From positions 56,705,926-56,769,925 of the forward strand of contig CM071570.1 of assembly GCA_036426205.1 (NCBI GenBank): a stretch of 64,000 bases of DNA, in the 5' to 3' direction. The stretch is from Ascaphus truei. Taxonomy: Eukaryota; Chordata; Amphibia; Anura; Ascaphidae. Under the pieces are notes generated by a model. It had not been told where the DNA came from and did no database searches. It saw nothing but the letters and a program-made list of their open reading frames with translations. A program made the translations under genes and the position numbers. Shown piece by piece: positions 56,998 through 64,000 of this stretch; within the stretch, counting starts at the first letter, position 1; the number at the start of each line of letters is the position of its first letter.

Positions 56998-58290
56998 GGA
57001 AGTTACTTTAACTCCCTTTGCCCCATGCACCAAAAATGTTTTGTGGCAGAAGAATTTAATAAAGGCTGTTGAATGTATTATTGTGTGTTGATGTTTTGAA
57101 TTGCTGTGCACTTTAAATGTTTCAACATTGTACAGTACTGTACTGTATGTGTAAATAAATGTTTTTGTACTGACTCCACCAATAAAAGAATAAGTTGAAT
57201 TGCCTCAAATCGTTTCCATTTGCTCCTTTGCCAGTGTAAAAAATGTACTGTAGAGGCTTGCTGCACTGTTTTTTAACTGGCTGATCGCGCAATTGGCGTT
57301 GGAACTACGGCAATTGGCGTGGGAACTAGGTCAATTGGCGTGGGAACTTCTGTTTTAGGGCACCTAGAAATAAAATTTATTTGGCCCCTAGATGTTAGGA
57401 ACTCCCTCACTTGACCCCAACAGGGTCCGAGCAGTAATGGCGGCGAGAAAGGGTCACGCCGGCGAGGAGGGTCCTACCATTGAGCGCAATGGCGAAGAAA
57501 GCTTTGAACTGGCTAAGTCAGAATGAGCAGAAACCTGGAACCCACAACTTCGGTTCTGTTCGACCTAGAGGGCTCAGATTCGGTCACCATGTAGTCCTAG
57601 TTGCGGCAGGATTGCAGGCAATTGGCGACCCTCTGGGGCAACAGACGGAGTCAGGGTGTGTTAAAGTTCAGGTTTCTGCCATTGACTTGCCTGGCAAAAA
57701 AAAGAGCCACTTTGGTAATGTGTCTTTTAAACTGTCTTTTTGTACCTCCGGTTCGGGGGTCGTGCAAGGCTGATATTTTGCCACTATGGCAAGGGTCCCC
57801 CCGCATGAGGACCAGATAAATTTCAACCAGCTCAGACCCACAGAACGGGTTATTTTACATTTTATTCGTGCAATTGGCGTGGGAACTACTTAGGGCCGCG
57901 GTCAAGTTCACGGGCAATTGGCGTGGGAACTTCTGTTCTAGGGCACCTAGGAACAAAATTCTTTTTGCCCATAGATGTTAGGCACTGTATACCACTGTAC
58001 AGTATACTGTGGAAGACAAATAATGACACGATACTGAACATTTAGAATAAATGCATAGTTTTATTTATTCGGGTTTATTACACAGTACAGTATACTGTAC
58101 GGCCGGAAAACATCAGCATACAGTACAATATTACCCATCGAAATCCCCCCATTAGCCGTTTACTTTTCTGAGAAAAAGCAAAAAGAAAAGTTTTAATGTA
58201 AAGTACAGTACAGTAATGGTCAGCCCCCTAAAGAAGTACCCAGCCAGCCCCACCAAAATAATACGGCAACAAGACAGTACTCACCATTTA
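56998..58290 (-). repeat. Right inverted arm of the transposon
   Basis: Inverse of 49906-51060. It includes the last codons and the donor-like ATGGTGAGT of the forkhead-like gene at its outer edge and AATAAA signals on the minus strand at about 58050-58080, so this arm is probably the original and the left one the copy. Confidence 0.85.
57290..57930 (-). promoter_or_regulatory. Five subterminal iterons in the right arm
   Basis: caattggcgtgggaac (or gttggaac) at 57290-57305, 57311-57326, 57332-57347, 57871-57886 and 57915-57930: the inverse orientation of the left set, with the same spacing pattern (three at 21 bp, then two). Confidence 0.6.
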
Positions 58291-58814
58291 ATTTCCCATT
58301 CAGCTTGCGCCGGTCCACTGCCAGTCCAGCTTTCTTCATCATCCACGTCGATAGTTGGCAGCGGGACTAGTCCACCTATAGTCAGCAGGTGAGGCTGGAA
58401 ATCGCTTAGGTACATGCAAGCTTCATCAAAACTGCACGCCAAATCCAGCTCAGCCTCAGGCTCAGGGTTGTCACTGACAGTGGGATCGTCATTGGAAGCC
58501 GGTGCTGGTGCTGGTGCTGGTGCATTGCTTGGCAGCGACTGTCGCTTCTTAGTTGGTTTTAACATGACTCTTTGCCCTTTGCCGCCTCCATGATCATAGA
58601 TACGGGAAAAATCCGGTGACACACACCAATACCCTCCAACGAATTGGGGCTCAATACGGTGAAAACAGGGGTCACTACATAACCTTTTCCTTATTGCACG
58701 CTTCCACGTATGAGGAGTTGGCGAACATTTGTAAAAGTCATAGTTTTCGATAAAATACTGATAAATTTGAGCAACTGTTGCCATCTTATCATCTGTTGCA
58801 TTAATCGCGGCCAT
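58281..58814 (-). CDS. Forkhead-like (winged-helix) cargo protein
   Basis: An intact 177-codon frame. Residues about 10-76 follow the forkhead fold in order: ATVAQIYQYFIENYDFYK (helix 2 region), TWKRAIRKRLCSDPCFHRIE (recognition helix, with W, IR, L and CF in the canonical places) and GGYWCVSPDFSRIYDHGG (wing). The usual N-terminal KPPYSY segment is missing. The rest is an alanine/proline run and an acidic C terminus (PEPEAELDLACS, VDDEESWTG) suggestive of a regulatory tail. The stop sits at a donor-like TG|GTGAGT; splicing there also gives a stop. Closest domain by eye; an exact family cannot be given. Confidence 0.6.
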   Translation of the reverse strand: MAAINATDDKMATVAQIYQYFIENYDFYKCSPTPHTWKRAIRKRLCSDPCFHRIEPQFVGGYWCVSPDFSRIYDHGGGKGQRVMLKPTKKRQSLPSNAPAPAPAPASNDDPTVSDNPEPEAELDLACSFDEACMYLSDFQPHLLTIGGLVPLPTIDVDDEESWTGSGPAQAEWEIKW

Positions 58815-59288
58815 ATCAAATACGCTTAACTTCTGTCAGGTTTTTGGAAAGCAGACTGCACTTGAACACTCATGGCGGGTGGGTTTCTGGAGAATAGTGT
58901 AAGACAAACTAAAACTGGTCTTTGTTTTTCTTTAATATGAAAAGCCTAAATTGATACATTTTTGCAACCTCTTCCTTCAGTCTCAAGGCCAAGGCCAAGT
59001 TACAATAGCACACTGTGGTACGGTATATTTTTTAAACGAAACACCTGCAAGCCGACACATTACTGATTCGGCGCATTACAATTCATGAATTTATGCCATC
59101 TGGCGGACACGCGAAGCATTGCAGCCTATTAAAATCCGAACCATTATCAATAAACACATCAACCGCGCGTCAGCCGGGCATGACCCTGGCTGGGAGCCCG
59201 GCATGCTCCGGGTGAACAGCGTGGCATTCCAGGAACATGCCAGATACATGCCGGTGATTACTTCGAATAAAAGCTGCCGGAGCAGTAG
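58815..59288. promoter_or_regulatory. Right subterminal region of the transposon and promoter side of the forkhead-like gene
   Basis: Noncoding and CpG-containing between the forkhead-like ATG and the right terminus (attacttcgaataaaagctg at 59258-59277). No clear TATA box. Confidence 0.4.
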
Positions 59289-62200
59289 GGTGCACTATGA
59301 AGAGAACTGTAGAACCCAGGAAAGACATACAGTGGACCATGGGAAAGAGAACAAACTGGAGATAGGTGCACACCCCAGATTAATATAGATACCCAACTCC
59401 AGACAAAGAGAGGAGGGATAGATATCGATCCCCCAAACCGGTTATTTATTATAAGAAGGTATTCACCTTTTTTAGAGGAAGTGGAGGGGTGGACAGCAGG
59501 AAGGACAGGAGATTAGATTTAAACAAGGATATAGAGAGAATAGAAAGAATGGATGCAACATCAAGAAGACAAATAGAAGAGTTGGGGGAAAAAGAAGGGG
59601 GAAAAAGAAGGGGGAAAAGAAAGGAAAAAAACAACATTAGAGAATCAGTGTTGAATACAGCTAATTATAATATTTTTAATATTAGCAAATTTACACTAAC
59701 AGAGGCTGAAAAGGGAGAATTAAATAAAGGGCTATCGTTTGCTCCAACAAGAGGTCCCAATGAATGTAATCTATATATCGATGTTCACAAATTTGTGAGG
59801 AAACTTACTTTAAAGAAATTCTTTATAAAAGATGCAGTAAGCAGACCGGTATTGGATATAGGGAGGACAGCCTTAGCTACATCTATAACAACGATAGATA
59901 ATGAACGGAATGAGCAAAATATACAAACTTCTCATTCACCATTTAAAACACCCTCAACCTTTTACCCCAGTTTCTGGAAAGGAAATTTAATTGAAACCTT
60001 TTCAAAATTGGTTATTGAGGATCTAGAATTGACTGCTTCCAATTTTTCAAGTAAAAACAATAATCTTTCAAGGGAAGATAGAGAATGTATCAGGAAACTC
60101 GAGTTGAATAATGACATTGTGATCAAATCTGCAGACAAGGTGGGATTGTCGTAATGGACCGTTCTTACTACATAACTGAAGCTTACTGGACACCTAACAA
60201 GCTCCTATTGAACCCCCAAAATAACCACAACATATATATAAGCATATGAGTGTCACAGAGGAGTGCTACTGAGCATGGCAATATATATTTAAAACCAGAG
60301 ACAGAACATAAAACACAGACAGAGCTCAGTGCACATCCAGTGAAACTCATACACGGTACAGTTTCTAAATATATATGTATAAATATCTATTAAATAAAAT
60401 GGTCTTTTAGTTTAACATTTTGGCCAAATTGTTGTAAGCCCAATATTAGTGGACAGATTTATTATAAATCATTCTTCCTGTTATTGCACAGGTTATCAAG
60501 AATTTATATTAGTGTTAGGGACCCTTGAAACGTGGTCTGCCGTGCAGTTGGCTCAAGGGCTTACAACAATTTGGCCAAAATGTTAAACTAAAAGACCATT
60601 TTATTTAATAGATATTTATACATATATATTTAGGCACTGTACCGTGTATGAGTTTCACTGGATGTGCACTGAGCTCTGTCTGTGTTTTATGTTCTACATA
60701 ACTGAAGCTGAAAGATTACTGGGTGACAAAAACCCTTACTGTAAATTGAGAAAAAATCCAACTACGATTTTTTTGATAGAGCTGAGAGAGCTGCTTAAGG
60801 GAGGATTGTATAGTAAAACACACACTGATAAAGAATACAGATTTTTAGATTCTAAGGAACCCATTATCCCGGTGTTCTACTTTATACCTAAAGTGCATAA
60901 TAGTGTGACCCACCCCCCAGGAAGATCCATTATCTCTGGGATAAAGTCATTGACTTAAACCTTTCACAGTACATCAATCATTTCTTACACAAATATGTTA
61001 CAAAATTGCCATCCTATCTTAGGGACACAACACATGTACTGGAAATTTTAAAAGATATTCATTATATCTGGGGAACGTGTGACGTGACGTCACTATATAC
61101 CGTCATTGAACACCAATTGGGCAGGAAGGCTGTGAAAAAAGTACTCGAAAAGGATCCAGAACTACCAGAGGATCTTGTTACTTTTCTCTTGGATGCAATT
61201 CTCTATATATTATAACATAATTACTTTTGCTTTTAAGGGAATTATTTCCTGCAGGTCTGTGGAACAGTGATGGGAAACCAGGTTCGCACCAAGTTATGCC
61301 AACTTGTTTATGGGTATGTGGGAGGATTATATATGGTCCCTCAACCCATTTGGTGCGAGCCTGGTGCTATGGCATAGTTTCATAGATGACGTGCTATTTA
61401 TTTGGGATGGCACACAGCAGGATTTGACTAAATGTATTGAGTACATTAATTCCAATTCTCTAAATATGAGATTCACAGCAGAGAGTGATAGTTTGTCAAT
61501 TAATTTCTTAGATCTTACAATATACACTGAGGGGGATTCCATCTACACTAAAACATTTCGCAAAGATGTGGATGCGAATAATTACCTTCTGGCAACTAGT
61601 CACCATGATCCAAAATGGATTCAGAATATACATCAAGGACAGTTCCTGCGTCTAAAGCGGAACTGTTCAAAAGATGAGATATATTAAGATCAGACGGGCA
61701 AGTTAAGAGAGAAATACTTGACAGGAAATATAAGAAATGTCACATAACAACAGCTCTTAAGAAAGTAGAGGCAATAAATAGGGAAGATCTCATTGTAACA
61801 AAAAGAGAAAGGAAAGCCAATGAAAAAGATCATTTTAACTTTAGTATCCCATTTATTACGTTTCATAATTCGATGGCTTTAGATGTAAAAAGCATTGTAA
61901 AAAAACATTGGGAGATACTCCTGCGGGATGAAAAGCTTAAAACCATTGTCCCAGCCCATCCATAAATAATCTTTAGGAGAACACAACATTTAAAACAATC
62001 CTTAGCTCCTAGTTGCTTGAAAAGGTTGAACACTGGATCCACTTGTACTAATTGGAGTGCCTGTAAATTCAGTATTGGCAGCAGTAAATTCATTTCTAAA
62101 GTAACTAGCAAAGAATATGAAATAAAATCCTTTATTAATTGTAATAGCACCCATGTTGTGTTCATACTGGAGTGTCCTTGTGGGCTCCAGTATATTGGCA

Positions 62201-62485
62201 GAACATGTAGACCATTAAAAGGATACTGTGGGAACTTAGATATAACATCAAGAAATGACTACAGACCCACAGAGTCTACAATCATTTCAGATTAGTACAT
62301 GATCAAAATCCTACTGGCCTGAAATGTTTGGGGATAGAATGTCCTAAACCCAATTGGAGGGGAGGGAATAGAATTGTACAGATTTCCAGAAGGGAAACCT
62401 TCTGAATACACCAGCTAAAAACTCTATCCCCTCATGGGTTAAACCTCGATTTTGATCTTGGTTCATTTCTGAAGGACTAAGGGAG
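59289..62485 (+). pseudogene. Penelope-like element: RT and GIY-YIG endonuclease (decayed)
   Basis: In order: FTLTEAEKGELNKGLSFAP (about 59690), IVIKSADK (60118), [foldback insertion 60184-60693], ERLLGDKNPYCKL, IIPVFYFIPKVHN and PPGRSIISGIKS (to 60955), LPSYLRDTTHVLEILKDI, CDVTSLYTVIEH, GTVMGNQ, then the palm box HSFIDDVLFIW (FIDD, usually YIDD), INFLDLTIY, GQFLRLKRNCS, a KHWEILLRDEKL spacer, a cysteine pair (CTNWSAC) and the GIY-YIG signature VFILECPCGLQYIGRTCRPL at about 62155-62215. The C terminus (RGGNRIVQISRRETFWIHQL) ends at about 62480. This layout is that of GIY-YIG-bearing PLEs, probably Neptune-like. Several frameshifts and stops. Confidence 0.85.
60184..60693 (+). mobile_element. 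Foldback insertion with 16-bp target duplication inside the PLE
   Basis: CTACATAACTGAAGCT at 60168-60183 and 60694-60709. About 120 bp of unique sequence related to the foldback family (cacctaacaagctcc, gagtgctactgagcatggc) is followed by a palindrome: left arm about 60305-60440, right arm about 60556-60693, ending at the duplication. The centre has cccttgaaacgtggtctgcc, with GAAACGTG..GTC as in a hammerhead 3' side. Confidence 0.8.
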
Positions 62486-62509
62486 ACTCTTTGTGCTATA
62501 TCCTTAACT

Positions 62510-63610
62510 TTTCAACACCCGACCTTACACCTGCTGTACAAACCAAAGTTTCTGAATGTCTCTCTGCTACTGTATATCATCCTGGATGGCCCTCCGCCGC
62601 CTTAAACTCAACATGGCTAAAACAGATCTCCTCATACTTCCTCCCAAACCTGGCCCTACTACCTCCTTCCACATTACTGTTGGAACTACGATCATTCACC
62701 CAGTAGCCCAAGCACGCTGCATAGGGGTCACACTCGACTCCTCTCTCACATTCGCCCCTCACATTCAAAACATTTCTAAAACCTGCCGCTTTTTCCTCCG
62801 CAATATAACAAAGATACGCCCTTTCCTCTGTTGCTCGACTGCTAAAACTCTGACTCAGGCCCTCATTCTCTCCCGTCTTGATAACTGTAATCTCCTGCTG
62901 TCCGGCCTTCCTGCCTCTCACCTGTCTCCCCTACAATCTATCCTAAACGCTGCTGCCAGAATCACTCTACTCTTTCCTAGATCTGTCTCAGCATCTCCCC
63001 TCATGAAATCCCTCTCCTGGCTTCCGATCAAATCCCGCATCTCCATTCTTATCCTCACTTTTAAAGCTTTGCACTCTGCTGCCCCTCCTTACATCTCAGC
63101 CCTAATTTCTCGCTATGCACCATCCAGACTCTTGCGTTCTTCTCAAGGATGTCTTCTTTCTACCCCCTTTGTATCTAAAGCCCTCTCCCGCCTTAAACAT
63201 TTTTCACTGACTGCCCCACACCTCTGGAATGCCCTTCCCCTCAGTACCCGACTAGTACCCTCTCTATCCACCTTTAAGACTCACCTTAAGACGCACTTGC
63301 TTAAAGAAGCATACGAATAGCACTGTAGATATTCTGAACACATGATACATAAAGCTTGGCCCCCTGCAGACGCACTTACCAGAACTCCCTCCTACTGTCT
63401 CTGTACGTTCTCCCTACCTACCAATTAGACTGTAAGCTCCTCGGGGCAGGGACTCCTCTTCCTTAATGTTACTTTAATGTCTAAAGCACTTATTCCCATG
63501 ATCTGTTATTTATATTATCTGTTATTTATTTGATTACCACATGTATTTCTACTGTGAAGCGCTATGTACATTAATGGCGCTATATAAATAAAGACATACA
63601 ATACAATACA
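62510..63610 (+). mobile_element. L2-clade LINE, 3' third (nearly intact C-terminal frame)
   Basis: An open frame at 62556-63320 encodes the post-RT C terminus: [37 protein letters not shown], then QALILSRLDNCNLLLSGLP, LSWLPIKSRI, the APSRLLRSS block and LWNALPLSTR ... FKTHLKTHLL. The 3' UTR carries cgctatgtacattaatggcg and ends with (catA/caata)n. Closely related to the copy at 9594-10795 but less decayed. 5'-truncated on insertion, next to the PLE end. Confidence 0.85.
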
Positions 63611-64000
63611 AATATTCTATACCATTTTTTTTGTAATTGGCTATATATCATCATGATCATTAGTCCACACTACCATACAGTATATTAGGTCCTTTTTTCC
63701 CTAAACTATAACTTTTACTATCTACCATTTGTTTCCATCTCTTTGGAAATTTTGAAGTTACGACAGTACGCCATATATTTACATTTTTGGACTATATTTA
63801 ACGATGCTGTATATGACCAAATTGATACATGTTTTTTTCTGCATCATCATAGTTTCAATGTGAAATATTTACCAAAGCAGCATTGGAGAATAATGGTAAT
63901 GGTGTATTTTTGCATTTTGGAACCTTTTTTGGTGTTTATTTTGGAGTATGTATTATCACAATTGGTGTTGTGATATTATTGGATGACCTGAGTGTGAGAT
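63611..64000 (+). other. Unassigned AT-rich sequence, possibly PLE 3' tail
   Basis: Follows the L2 tail. Noncoding; ttttttctgcatcatcatag-type sequence might be the continuation of the PLE terminal region, but no motif decides it. Confidence 0.3.

Larger units (their letters stand above)
49637..59288. mobile_element. Large Tc1/mariner-superfamily transposon with cargo genes (~9.65 kb)
   Basis: Left end cagtggcgaccaactttatt, right end (reversed) ctgctccggcagcttttatt. The two share TTTATTCGAAGT at the same distance from the edge, with TA at both borders. Inside are, in order: left inverted arm (49906-51060), a minus-strand BEN-like gene, a minus-strand proline/aspartate-rich gene, a five-exon plus-strand transposase, the right inverted arm (56998-58290) and a minus-strand forkhead-like gene. 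The element splits a PLE. A direct atacagtgg at 59326 leaves the exact right edge slightly uncertain. Confidence 0.65.

Noticed and set aside
49637..59340. Right edge of the transposon at the direct atacagtgg near 59326
   Set aside because: The inverted TTTATTCGAAGT match with TA at 59288 is a better terminal repeat; the direct match is short and may be chance, so the edge is given as approximate.

Overview
The window looks like vertebrate nuclear DNA, most likely from a frog or another amphibian. It has no bacterial-style gene density. It is AT-rich and built almost entirely of nested transposable elements of kinds common in Anura: L2, CR1 and L1 LINEs, Penelope-like elements (PLEs) with a GIY-YIG domain, TTAA-flanked T2/Kolobok-type MITEs, PIF/Harbinger-type MITEs, hAT, Tc1/mariner and LTR elements. 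The species call is inference from this repeat mix. The only host gene I can support is the 3' end of a plus-strand gene: small phase-compatible exons at 7122-7208, possibly 7287-7340, 11424-11495 and 14461-14474, followed by a long repeat-invaded 3' UTR-like stretch. I cannot name it.

Layout. 1-6.9 kb: retroelement fragment, a direct-repeat pair, foldback and nested MITEs. 7-18.3 kb: host exons separated by a SINE, an L2 copy, foldbacks and a hAT element. 18.4-23.9 kb: LTR-like sequence, two minisatellites, a GC-rich patch and a TIR element. 24.3-47.6 kb: a large duplicated structure of order A (24316-30484), B (30485-35976), inverted A (35981-42050), B again (42051-47623). The inner B-A' block differs from the outer copies mainly by scattered one-base deletions. 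That pattern suggests an unpolished long-read fill or misassembly at least as much as a real rearrangement. A and B are themselves mosaics of PLE, CR1, a solo LTR, palindromes and microsatellites.

47.6-64 kb: a decayed PLE (start about 48.6-49.6 kb, RT and GIY-YIG at 59.3-62.5 kb) is split by a DNA transposon of about 9.65 kb (about 49637-59288). This transposon is the most interesting object here. It has a five-exon Tc1/mariner-superfamily transposase on the plus strand. On the minus strand it has a BEN-like/coiled-coil gene and a forkhead-like (winged-helix) gene. It also has inverted arms of about 1.1-1.3 kb, each with five copies of a 16-bp motif that look like subterminal transposase-binding sites. 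A separate foldback insertion sits on the transposase start codon, and one frameshift lies in the last exon, so this copy looks recently disabled.

A recurring theme is foldback insertions flanked by 14-16 bp direct repeats, in which one arm of a palindrome ends exactly at the target-site duplication. Several palindromes have degenerate hammerhead-ribozyme-like sequences (CTGANGA, hairpin, GAAA) near their centres. PLEs are known to carry hammerhead motifs, so I infer that these are short PLE-derived elements that inserted with a snap-back inverted duplication.
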